NCBI GenBank assembly: GCA_023374045.1
Contig: CM041779.1
Span: forward strand, 269,462,131-269,526,130
Reading direction: 5' to 3'
Source of the DNA: Limonium bicolor
Lineage: Eukaryota > Streptophyta > Magnoliopsida > Caryophyllales > Plumbaginaceae
Length of the DNA: 64,000 bases
Translations under genes and position numbers: made by a program
The notes under the pieces: model-generated
The model's input: the letters and a program-made list of their open reading frames with translations, nothing else
Told to the model about the DNA's origin: nothing
Databases searched by the model: none
Shown: positions 55,161 through 64,000 of the stretch, piece after piece
Layout: every line of letters starts with the position of its first letter
How positions within the stretch are numbered: the stretch's first letter is position 1

Positions 55161-55991
55161 TCCCTTATGACCTGTGCTACTGATTTATGAGTGTTTTGGC
55201 ATATTTAAATGCAATCTTGCTTCTGTTTAAGCAACCCTTCTGTTTTGGGACATTTCACATTGTTTCTGAGCCGTGAATGGCTGGGTCGAGCTATTCCGTG
55301 GTATACCATGTAGACGTCGTTCTGAGTGTGGGTCATTCCCTTTATGTTCTATGGGGTTGACGAACCCTTTGGCTCTTTCGAGTCATTTCTGCGTTGCCGA
55401 GAGACCTGGTATGGTCTATGGGTCTTCGACCTTTCTAAGTGTGTGCATTGTGTCTTGTCCCCTTTCTGTTTAAGAGTTCATATTGTTTCCGAATTGGGAA
55501 CCCTTGAGTTCCCCTCTGTTTCTGTTCTGGAAACTTCTGAGTATTGAGAATTGTGGATATAACGTTTATCTTCTCCTTCTTCTGATTTCAATTGTTTTGA
55601 GCGACCTTACTGATGACGGTCGCTGCTTACTGGGCATAGTTGTGTGCTCATTCCCCTACTTTTAACATTTTTGCAGATTGGTCAGCGAGGGTCACTTATT
55701 CAGTTTCTGGAGCTTAGTTTATGTTATAGCTCATTTGTTATTTGATATTCTTACTCAAGCTTGTATCCTTCGGGCCTTACTCTGTTAGACCTCTGTTTCT
55801 GTTTGGAACATGCATTTGGGATTTTGTATTTGCTTCCGCTGTATTTGAATACTTTGGTTTACAATGTTTATGTAAACTCTGTTTTGGGCCTTTATTGCAT
55901 TTGAGTGTTTTAGAGCCTTGCGTTATTGGTAGTAATACGCGGCGTGTAATACCCTTAACTCTTAGGCCGGTTTTAGGGGTGTTACATTTAG

Positions 55992-56003
55992 TGGTATTAG
56001 AGC
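55992..56003 (+). other. Primer binding site of T (initiator tRNA-Met type)
   Basis: TGGTATTAGAGC lies 5 bases after the LTR, one base from the usual TGGTATCAGAGC of chromoviruses. Confidence 0.88.
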
Positions 56004-56116
56004 CAGGTTTGGCTTTCTTTAGGGTCTGTGGTTGTGTTTGCTGATGTGAGGTTCAGTTGTGGCAATTGTTGAAGTGTGAGTCAGTTCTGACAAGTTTTGG
56101 ATTTGTGTATCTCAGA

Positions 56117-57135
56117 ATGCCTCCTCGTAGAGCACCAGTGACCCCTCAGGGAGATGCTGCGGATGCAGTACAGTAGTTTGTGGCACAGTTGATGCATACG
56201 ATGGCTGCAGCTGCTGGGGGAGCTGGTGGAGGAGCTGGTGGAGCAGGCCCAGCAGGGGCGAATGCTGTGGGAGGCCGAGTCAGGGCGCTCCAGGAATTCA
56301 TGAAGCTAAAGCCGCCTTCCTTTGACGGCTGTGGTGACCCTCAGGAGGTGAGCCATTGGATTACTGAGGTCGAGGACCTGCTGAGAGTGATGGGGTCGGA
56401 GGATGACCAGAAGGTGGACTTTGCCACGTTCCTCTTTAAGGGGGAGGCGAAGGAGTGGTGGCGTATGGTGATGGGTAGGCACCCCCAGCCTTGGACCTGG
56501 GATCAGTTCTGCTTGGAGTTCAACAAGCAGTTCTATCCGGACGTTTACAAGGATCAGAAGATCAACGAGTATAACCGCTGCGCCAGGGGAGAGACATGTC
56601 AGTTGAGGAGTACGTGAGGAAGTTCGTGACGCTCTCGAAGTATGCTCCAGAGCCAGATGAGCATAGGAAGGCCCGTAAGTTCGAGAGTGGGCTCAGACCA
56701 GACATCAGGTCCGCGGTGACACCCCTTCGTCACCGGACCTTCAGGGATGTGGCAGATGTCACTCTGCTGGTAGAGGCCGACATCAGGGGCAGACAGGCTG
56801 GCAAGGACCACAAGGGAAGAGGCGTGCTGAAGAGCCTCAGAAGAAGGAGGCTGCTCCTCAGAAGAAGTAGTCATATGGAGATCGCCGGGGAGCTTCTTCA
56901 TCTTCGTCAGCTGGGGCGAAGTGTGGGTCTTGTGGCCACTCCCATCCTGGTAGGGAGTGCTACAAGAAGACTGGTGCCTGCTTTAAGTGCGGGTCGATGG
57001 AGCACCAGATCGTTCAGTGCCCTCAGGCATCCGGTAGAGGCTCAAGAGATAGAGGCACCGGTTCAGATTCAGAGGCGAGGTCCGATCAGAAGAAGCCTCA
57101 GACTCAGCCCGGTTTATGCTATGGCTGGAGAGCGT
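56117..57135 (+). pseudogene. gag: Chromovirus T: gag with zinc knuckles, stop and two frameshifts
   Basis: The ATG at 56117 (M-P-P-R-R-A-P) starts gag, but TAG at 56174-56176 follows after 19 codons, where CAG is likely original. The gag domain (K-P-P-S-F-D-G, E-W-W-R, F-N-K-Q-F-Y-P) runs in the frame 56180-56617. A frameshift near 56590 leads to the frame starting M-S-V-E-E-Y at 56596, and another near 56810-56900 leads to two zinc knuckles at 56922-57020, the second with canonical C-X2-C-X4-H-X4-C spacing. The Gly/Ala-rich N-terminal segment (56200-56270) is typical of Tekay/Del gags. About four lesions separate it from a working gene. Confidence 0.85.
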
Positions 57136-57137
57136 GA

Positions 57138-57638
57138 TCGAGCTGGAGATCGCGTCGTCTCAGGTATCCTTCAGATCCATTCTCAGGATGTCTTTTATCT
57201 TTTGACTCGGGAGCTACGCACTCCTTTATCTGCTGTGATTTATTGGGTAGACTTGAATTGACTGCTGTGCCTAGTGAAGTAGATTTGTGTGTGAGTAGCC
57301 CCTTGGGTGGGATTGCTCCTTGTGTTCTTGATTCTGTGTGTAAGGCTTGTCCCATAGCAGTTAGGGACAAGACTTTCTTTGCTGACCTCATCCCGATGCG
57401 GATGACCTGTTTTGATGTGATTTTGGGCATGGACTGGCTAGCAGAGTACCATGCCTATATAGACTATGCAGCGAGGAGAGTAGTGTTTAGATTGCCAGGC
57501 GGGAGCCATTTTGTCTTTGCTGGGAATGCAGTCCCGTGTGCGCCTATGATTGTGTCTGCGATGCAGGCAGCCAGCTTCTTGAGGAAGGGCTGCCAGGGCT
57601 TTTTGTGCTACCTACCGGAGGTACGAGCGGGGATCTAG
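57138..57638 (+). pseudogene. Chromovirus T: aspartic protease
   Basis: The active-site motif D-S-G-A-T-H-S-F is encoded from 57204, in frame with the zinc knuckles, but a TGA at 57135-57137 interrupts just before. The second conserved part, F-D-V-I-L-G-M-D-W-L, lies near 57411-57440. The frame ends with TAG at 57636-57638. The following 57639-57860 (protease-RT linker and RT start) needs several indels to read. Confidence 0.85.
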
Positions 57639-58280
57639 CTTGGAGGACATTTCCCGATCGTCAGAGAGTTTCCGGAGGTCTTCCAGGATGATGTGCCTGG
57701 ACTCCCACCAGTGAGGAGGTGGAGTTCACGATTGACTTAGCGCCAGAGACTCAGCCCATCTCTAGGCCCCTTATCGTATGAGTCCGGCGGAGTTGAAGGA
57801 GCTGAAGGTCCAGCTTCAGGAGTTGCTAGACAAGGGCTTCATTCGCCTTAGCGTTTTGCCTTGGGGAGCGCCAGTGCTATTGTGAAGAAGAAGGATGAGA
57901 CCTTCAGATTGTGCATCGATTATAGAGAGCTGAACAAGGTGACCATCAAGAACCGCTATCCCCTTCCGTGCATAGATGATCTGTTTGACCAGTTGGCGGG
58001 CGCCACAGTGTTCTCGAAGATAGATCTTCGTTCAGGCTACCATCAGTTGAGGATTAAGGCCGAGGATGTGCCTAAGTCCGCCTTTAGGACTCGTTATGGT
58101 CATTACGAGTTCCTAGTTATGCCGTTTGGTTTGACTAATGCTCCCTTAGTCTTCATGGATATGAGGAACCGGGTTTTCAAACCCTATCTGGATCAGTTTG
58201 TAGTGGTCTTCATAGATGACATCTTGGTGTATTCCAAGAGTGCAGAGGAGCACGAGGAGCATCTAAGGATTGTTCTGTAG
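57639..58280 (+). pseudogene. Chromovirus T: reverse transcriptase
   Basis: The open frame 57861-58280 encodes most of the RT fingers and palm: [27 protein letters not shown] and the catalytic F-I-D-D-I-L-V-Y-S with the two aspartates at 58215-58220. It ends at TAG 58278-58280, inside the domain. The upstream finger region is frame-broken. Catalytic residues are intact. Confidence 0.88.
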
Positions 58281-59095
58281 ACGTTGAAGGATCGTGAGCT
58301 ATATGCTAAGCTGAAGAAGTGTGACTTCTGGGGATCGTGTAGTATTCTTGGGACATGTGGTCTCGAAGGACGGTATCTCAGTGGACCCTGAGAAGATTAG
58401 AGCTGTGATGGAGTGGGTGAGGCCCACGAATGTTGCGGAGATCCGCAGTTTCCTTGGGTTAGCTGGGTATTACAGGAAGTTTGTCGAGGGGTTCTCTAAG
58501 ATTGTATCCCCACTGACCCGTCTGTTGAGGAAGGAGATCAAGTACGAGTGGAGCGAGGCTTGTGAGCAGAGCTTCCAGGAGGTTAAGAAGAGGTTGACGA
58601 CCGCACCAATTCTGACTTTGCCATCTGGGACCGAGGGATTCGAGGTCTTCTGTGATGCGTCCCATAAGGGACTAGGATGTGTTTTGATGCAGAAGGGTAA
58701 GGTAGTGGCTTATGGCTCTCGGCAGCTTAAACCTTATGAGAAGAAACTACCCTACCCACGATCTGGAGTTGGCAGTTGTGGTTTTCGCGCTGAAGATTTG
58801 GAGACATTATCTGTATGGGGCGTCGTGTAAGGTTTACACGGACCACAAGAGTCTTAAGTATTTGTTCACTCAGAAGGAGATGAACTTGAGACAGCGGAGG
58901 TGGTTGGAGCTACTTCACGACTACGATTTAGAGATCCTCTACCACCCGGGTAGAGCGAATGTTGTTGCAGATGCTTTGAGCCGGAGAGGTGCTCCGGGTG
59001 TAGCTTGTGCTTTGACAGGAGTTCAGAGGTCCGCCTTAGAGCTTCAGCGTATGGGCGTCAGGGTAGTCAGACCAGCCAGTGCCAGTGTGAGATAG
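58281..59095 (+). pseudogene. Chromovirus T: RT thumb and RNase H, one frameshift
   Basis: The frame 58321-58830 holds the RT end (F-L-G-H-V-V and [11 protein letters not shown]) and the RNase H start ([10 protein letters not shown]). A shift near 58750 leads to 58712-59095, with the RNase H end (Y-T-D-H-K-S-L-K-Y and V-V-A-D-A-L-S-R). The order and spacing are those of a Ty3/gypsy polyprotein. Confidence 0.87.
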
Positions 59096-60549
59096 CAGCA
59101 CTTCAGGTTCAGTCTTCGTTGGTCGACAGGATCAGAGTTGGTCAGGAGTCGGATTCAGCTTTGAGTCGGATCAGAGAGGGGCTGCCTTCAGAGCAGAACT
59201 CAGACTTCAGTGTCTCCAGTGATGGTTGTCTGCGTTTCAGAGGCCGAGTGTGTGTGCCCGACGATGCAGTTCTGCGTAGGGAGATCCTTCAGGAGGCTCA
59301 CGGAGCGCCATATTCAGTTCACCCAGGAGGGGTGAAGATGTATCGAGATCTCAGAGAGTCGTTCTGGTGGTCTGGGATGAAGCGAGACATCTCTGAGTTT
59401 GTTTCGAAGTGCCAGACCTGTCAGCAGGTGAAGGCTGAGCACCAGAGGCCAGCGGGTTTGCTTCAGCCCCTTCCCATTCCTGAGTGGAAGTGGGAGAGTG
59501 TGGGGATGGACTTTGTCATGGGTTTGCCCAAGACTTCCTCGGGTTGTGATGCTATTTGGGTGATTGTTGATCGTCTGACGAAGTCTGCTCATTTTCTGCC
59601 TGTGAGGAAGACCTTCAGTCTGGAGCATCTAGCTCGTCTGTATCTGGATGAGATAGTGAGGTTGCATGGTGTGCCTACTAATATTGTTTCTGATCGTGAC
59701 CCGCGCTTTGTTTCAAGATTTTGGCGCAGTTTGCATAAGGCCCTGGGTACGAATTTAGCCTTCAGTTCAGCTTACCATCCTCAGTCGGATGGCCAGACAG
59801 AGAGGACTAATCAGGTTCTAGAGGACATGCTTCGCGCATGTGTCCTGGATTTTGGAGGTAGCTGGGAGCAGCATGTGACTCTGATTGAGTTTGCCTACAA
59901 TAACATCTTTCAGGCGAGCATTGGTATGGCTCCGTTCGAAGCGTTGTACTGTAGGAGGTGCAGGTCCCCCATCTGTTGGGATGACCTGAAAGAGAGGGTC
60001 TTGGTTGGACCTGAGCTGGTGCAGGGTGCAGTGGAGAAGATCAGGTCGATTCGGGAGCGTCTGCTTGTTGCTCAGAGTAGGCAGAAGTGCTATGCAGATC
60101 AGAGGCGCAGGCCGCTTGAGTTTGATGTTGGTGATCATGTCTATCTGCGAGTGTCACCGGTCAGAGGCGTAGTCCGGTTTGGGAAGCGTGGGAAGCTTAG
60201 CCCAAGGTTCGTTGGACCTTTTGAGATTCTGGAGAGGATTGGCTCTGTGGCCTACCGGTTAGCGTTGCCACCCGCTTTGTCTGCTGTCCACAGTGTTTTT
60301 CATGTCTCTATGTTGAGGAAGTACCTGCATGAACCGTCTCACGTGATCGACTACAGCCAGCTTCAGTTGAGAGAGGACTGCAGTTTCGAGGCGGTGCCTA
60401 CTCGCATTTTAGCCAGGGATGTCCGTCGGCTTTGTAGTAAGACCCTGCCTATGGTGAAGGTCCAGTGGTCTGATCAGTTAGAGAGTGAAGCGACTTGGGA
60501 ACTCGAAGATGAGCTGCGTGCCAACTTTCCCTCCCTATTCGAGCAGTAA
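59096..60549 (+). CDS. Chromovirus T: integrase with C-terminal chromodomain-like tail, intact frame
   Basis: The open frame containing this segment runs to TAA at 60549. Domains in order: HHCC zinc domain (H-P-G-G-V...C-Q-T-C) near 59315-59430; catalytic core with Asp 59509-59511, Asp 59692-59694 and Glu 59800-59802, the last two at exact DX35E spacing; a GPF/Y-type module (F-V-G-P-F-E-I) near 60205; and a C-terminal tail with V-P-T-R-I-L, V-K-V-Q-W-S and E-A-T-W-E near 60393-60510, as in chromodomains. Such tails are thought to guide integration into heterochromatin. All catalytic residues are present. It normally arises by cleavage of the gag-pol polyprotein, so upstream lesions still prevent its synthesis. 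Confidence 0.9.
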
Positions 60550-60576
60550 GGTGAGTTAATCTCGAGGACGAGATTC

Positions 60577-60593
60577 TTTTAAGGGGGAGGTGA
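60577..60593 (+). other. Polypurine tract of T
   Basis: TTTTAAGGGGGAGGTGA lies directly before the 3' LTR start TGTTATAACC at 60594. Confidence 0.85.
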
Positions 60594-60911
60594 TGTTATA
60601 ACCCGTATAATTCCTACCTTATATTATATCTGCTACAACGTGATTCTAAAGTTGGATTTAAATCTCTTGCTGTCAGTTGGGATGTCAGCGACATTGTTTC
60701 ATTTGTCAAGGGTGAGGAGGTCATTTGGGTAATTAATTAAGGTAATTAATTATCTGATTTATAAGGAAAAGGTTTCCTTATTTTACTTTCACTCTCTGAT
60801 CATTGGTAATCACGTCAGATAGATCGTGGGAGTGTCTCTTTGTTGTGCTTTCAGAGCGATAGTTTTGCCTCTTCTTCCCTCTCTTCTTCCCTCTCAGCTC
60901 TCAACTTCTTC
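60594..60911 (+). repeat. 3' LTR of T, first 318 bp, interrupted by the CACTA element
   Basis: It matches 53758-54064 of the 5' LTR and stops at CTTCTTC; the next bases, CACTGG, start the CACTA terminus. The rest of the LTR should follow beyond the other end of the CACTA element, outside the window. Confidence 0.92.
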
Positions 60912-61265
60912 CACTGGTACGGCGCGAGGAAAAGAGGCGGTTCAAACTGTCTAAAAACGACGGTTTTGAACCGTCTCTTATACCGTCGTCGTTTATTAGA
61001 TATTGTTTTAAACGACGGTTCGGACCGTCGTTTAAGATGATATTAGGCGCGCGTCTTAGGGACTTTAAAAGACGGTTATATTAAACCGTCGTTTATAAGC
61101 ATTGTTTAGCGCGCGTTAACCTCTTTATAAGAGACAGTTTTACGATAACCGTCGTTTAAAATCGTAGTATATAACACGGTTCTGTACTATAACCGTCGTT
61201 TATAGACTTTTGGCGGTCGCGCCAATTTTAATATAAGCGACGGTTTCTTGTGAACCGTCTTTTAT
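60912..61265 (+). mobile_element. CACTA (En/Spm-like) transposon: terminus and subterminal repeats
   Basis: The terminus starts CACTGGTACGG. It is preceded by TTC (60909-60911), the likely 3-bp target duplication. The next 350 bp hold at least six partial inverted repeats built on AAACGACGGTT and AACCGTCGTTT (for example 61008-61035), which in this superfamily are binding sites for the transposase-associated protein. The gene inside runs toward this end, so this is the element's 3' terminus. Confidence 0.85.
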
Positions 61266-61633
61266 AGTGTTTTTTTTAAAAAAAAAAATTTTCTGTTTTT
61301 TTCTTTCCCTCTGTAATCATTTGTAATCACAAATCACAAATGATTACATCCACAAAACCAGGGTAATATAGCAGCATTCCCTCTGTACAACAATCATATT
61401 TCACCAAAAAATGTAATGTGTGACATACTTCACACACAAATTGCCATTGCAATTTAAAAAGCTATAACAATGACGGCATCAGCTAGCACAACAGTTTAAT
61501 CGATATTTTTTACACTAGTTAAACAAAAGAAGTCAGGGGTAAAGCACATAATGACAGGACAGTCACCCTCTTTTTTGACCTCCCAGTGCTATCCATGATA
61601 TCATTTTCCTCCTTTGAAACACTTGATGATAAA
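61266..61633. other. Non-coding 3' flank inside the CACTA element
   Basis: T-run, A-run and AT-rich sequence lie between the subterminal repeats and the end of the minus-strand gene. CACAAATGATTACA-type direct and inverted words lie near 61312-61345. I see no gene. Confidence 0.6.
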
Positions 61634-64000
61634 CAAACACATCTGCTCTCTAACTAATTGCAGATCTCTGACGGAGTAAGTTTTTCCCGAGTTCTTGAAA
61701 TGTTCTCAAACCTGTAGAGAACAAGATAAACAATATGTATGTAAAGACACATTTATTTGTTTTAATCAAAAATGATAGACAGATTTATAAAATGTATATG
61801 TAATGGAAAGTATAATATACCTCCTCATCTTTTGTGAGCTTCTCTATGTTTAAGACAATTTCCAACATGTATCGCATTACATAGTAACCACAACTCTTAG
61901 AGTCGATTTGCCTTGGACACTGACAAGTATATAGAAAACAAAAACAAACAGTCAAAAATAGCAAATTACGACTAACACAATAATGATAAATAACTGTACC
62001 TCAAGATGAACAATGGAAAGGTTGTCAAACTGTTGAAAAACCGTCTTCATATAAGCACTGTTAAGTTCAAAAATTAAATCATTAATTCCGGTTCATCATA
62101 TTAAATAGACAAACAATAAGTTGCATTCATTAACTAACACTTACGCTTTGAACAGGTCGTCGATTTGCAACTCACGATACATTCGTAATGGGTCAAGCAC
62201 AAGTAATTGTGATGTTGCCGTGGAGAACAGAAGGAGTACCCAATGGTTGCTACGATTGTAATTTTGAAAATAGTTATCATATAATAATACAATAAGTCAC
62301 AAACTTAACAAAACGAATTAAATGCAAGAGGGATAGTATTACGCACGTCTGATGGAAAGGGATCATCACGTATCTACTACTGTTTTGAACAACCTTCGTT
62401 AATCCATGCGACACATAGTTCCTGTATCCGGCCGGGTCTCTGTTTGCAGAATCTAGTGATGTTGTTTCAGGGCATAAGAATGTCACCAATCTCCAATTTT
62501 TTATGACGCAATCTAGCTTTCAGATACCTTCAACCAAAAATAATAATAATTAAATGTGGAATAGCAAAACAAAAACATAACAAGGTAGTCCTTAAATTAC
62601 AAGTTATTTTATTTAAATTTATTTTCGAATGTAAGAAACTAAAAGTAACACTTACAGGGAATATGCTTGGATGATAGATATATTCAACAAATCTCTGCAC
62701 AGCATCTCTTTGATGTCCTCAAAATTTATTATTGTTCTTTGATCCGCTTCGTAATGGAAAAGCCACTCAGGTAACAACAATGACACGCTAGTCATATGCA
62801 GACTATTTTGCAATATCAATTCATACAGCATCTTCTCATACTTCGCGAAATGCTTGATCACAAAGGAGGGACAAACAAACTTCTTTCTCTGAGCTTCAGT
62901 AGTTACCTCTGTCTGCATAGGTTCTTTCCCCTTGGATTTCTGGTTGCCCTCAGCTAACTGTGTGTTGTCTCGATCAACATCCATTGATTGGTTGATCTCT
63001 TCATCACGGTTTCCCAGTCTTCTCGTCTGATCAGGGATCTACCCAATCATATATAATACAAAGAACAAAGAAGTTAAAACAATGTATACATTAAAGGGAA
63101 AACAATTCATAAAAGATTTAGACATACCTCATCGTGATGACAATAAAACTGACTGGCCATGGTACAATTGCACCCTTCCCATCAAATAGGGTCACTTTGC
63201 CATCAATATCCATGGGAAGAAAAGCATTCTCAAATCCATCAATGATGGTCTGCAGGATTACTCTAGCATAGAATGGGGGAAGACGCTTGAGATTAATCAA
63301 TGTAGTTGATGCTGATTGTAGCACATTACCGTATGCAGCATCAACAGGATAACCATCAAGCGTGATTTGCAGACGACATGTTTTTTGTTCCTAAAATAAG
63401 TAAAATTACAATTTAAATGTGAATAAGGCTAGTATTTTTTACAGTCATTCATTTACCATGACGAACAAGATTAATAGAGACATACTAACCTTCAGATTAG
63501 CAAACGGATACGGATCAGGAGGGGCGGTACAACTAGATGAATAAGTCGGTCGGGTTTGATCAGTTTGTTGGTTTCGTCCTCCCAAAGCCTTTGAAACAAC
63601 CTCATTTACCCTCCGATCTACAAGTGCAGACACCTCATGCTCGGACAGACTTTTGGAGGTGGACTTTTCAAAAACAAATTTCTGACGCACTTGTCCCCCG
63701 AAACCCCTAACCCTTCCAGGATGGTCCTTTAATCCAAGCAGTTGATTCAGCGGATCATTTTGACTTGATGGAGCAAATATATCTATCTCCCCTCGCTGGG
63801 AGGCTTCAGCCTAGTAAGATGATCCAAAAAAATAAGCAATAAGTTATAAATTGTAAAAAATAAACTATTAAACACAACTGTTATTATTGAACAAGTTAAA
63901 CACTTACAATCTGTGCAGCCAACTCTGCTGTCTCTGGTCGCGGGTGTACTATCTTCCCATCTTTATCTACTTTTGAGTGACCCAAAACGTAGAGCTGAAC
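61634..64000 (-). CDS. CACTA-encoded gene with transposase-like domain, DUF8039-like domain and C48 (Ulp1) protease; 5' end outside window
   Basis: It is a multi-exon gene. Exons with GT/AG ends: 63908-64000 (partial; words like PF03004 transposases), 63490-63810 (R-V-R-G-F-G), 63128-63390 (resembles DUF8039), 62656-63039, then the protease exons 62347-62516, 62145-62249, 62000-62057 and 61821-61919. The C48 catalytic set is visible: His (N-H-W-V-L-L) near 62239-62247, Asp (V-L-D-P-L) near 62190, Gln/Cys (Q-I-D-S-K-S-C-G) with Cys near 61890. The four protease exons join in phase. The joins 62656 to 62516 and 61821 to the last exon (about 61634-61711) do not, so either the model is off or two indels exist. 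Ulp1-like proteases are common passengers of plant CACTA elements; their role there is unclear. Confidence 0.75.

Larger units (their letters stand above)
53758..55986 (+). repeat. 5' LTR of chromovirus T
   Basis: The 2,229-bp LTR runs from TGTTATAACCCG to GGGTGTTACA, confirmed by the identical start of the 3' LTR at 60594. Over the 318 bp that can be compared, differences are few: single-base changes, small indels and a 12-bp duplication. It contains six TCCGAAC dyads and the conserved box. Many short open frames here are not credible genes. Confidence 0.93.

Overview
This window looks like intergenic heterochromatin from a flowering plant nuclear genome. It is nested LTR retrotransposons almost end to end, with one DNA transposon at the right edge. 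I see no host gene, rRNA, tRNA gene, CRISPR array or bacterial-style operon. The evidence for a plant is: Athila-type Ty3/gypsy elements primed by tRNA-Asp, Tekay/Del-like chromoviruses primed by initiator tRNA-Met, and a CACTA transposon with a plant-style transposase/Ulp1-protease gene. The species cannot be told from the sequence.

Layout. Positions 1-5835 are Athila element A1 (minus strand; reverse transcriptase, protease, gag, leader, 5' LTR; its 3' half lies left of the window). A1 sits in the start of gag of a second minus-strand Athila element, A2 (leader 5836-6570, 5' LTR 6591-8318). A2 abuts the 3' part of a plus-strand Athila element, A3 (decayed env-like ORF 8904-10192, 3' UTR, LTR 11587 to about 13365). 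A 72-bp-period dyad array and AT-rich repeats follow (13366-14003), then a chromovirus-like LTR (14004-15374).

Positions 15375-36605 are best read as one coding-free, chromovirus-like element E. Its very long LTRs appear as a 5.4-kb near-identical pair (15375-20761 and 31185-36605). A complete, recent non-autonomous element F (24845-30089, 5-bp target duplication ATAAC) sits in its 3' LTR. Positions 36606-51083 hold a plus-strand Athila element A4 (LTR end, primer site, gag, protease, RT, RNase H, integrase). A4 is split by a complete minus-strand non-autonomous element N (42446-48228, target duplication GTCAA) and truncated at 51083 by chromovirus LTR-like DNA (51084-53757). Positions 53758-60911 are chromovirus T, nearly complete with a C-terminal chromodomain-like tail. 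Its 3' LTR is split at 60912 by a CACTA element whose minus-strand gene runs off the right edge.

How the parts relate. A1, A2, A4 and T are autonomous-type elements, all broken here. A3 survives only as its 3' part. N and F lack reverse transcriptase and integrase but keep primer sites and 3' ends like those of Athila, so they probably depend on Athila proteins.

The most unusual signal is in the LTRs. Nearly every family carries an array of GC-rich inverted repeats with fixed total length and family-specific arms, in five LTR families about 240-540 bp upstream of a TATA box. In four LTR families (A1, A2, N and T) the array is followed by the same conserved box, always in the same relative orientation. 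A second shared signal is a hairpin with an AGG(A/G)-type loop next to a polypurine-like AAGTGTRGGG motif, present twice in the 3' UTRs of A3, N and F.
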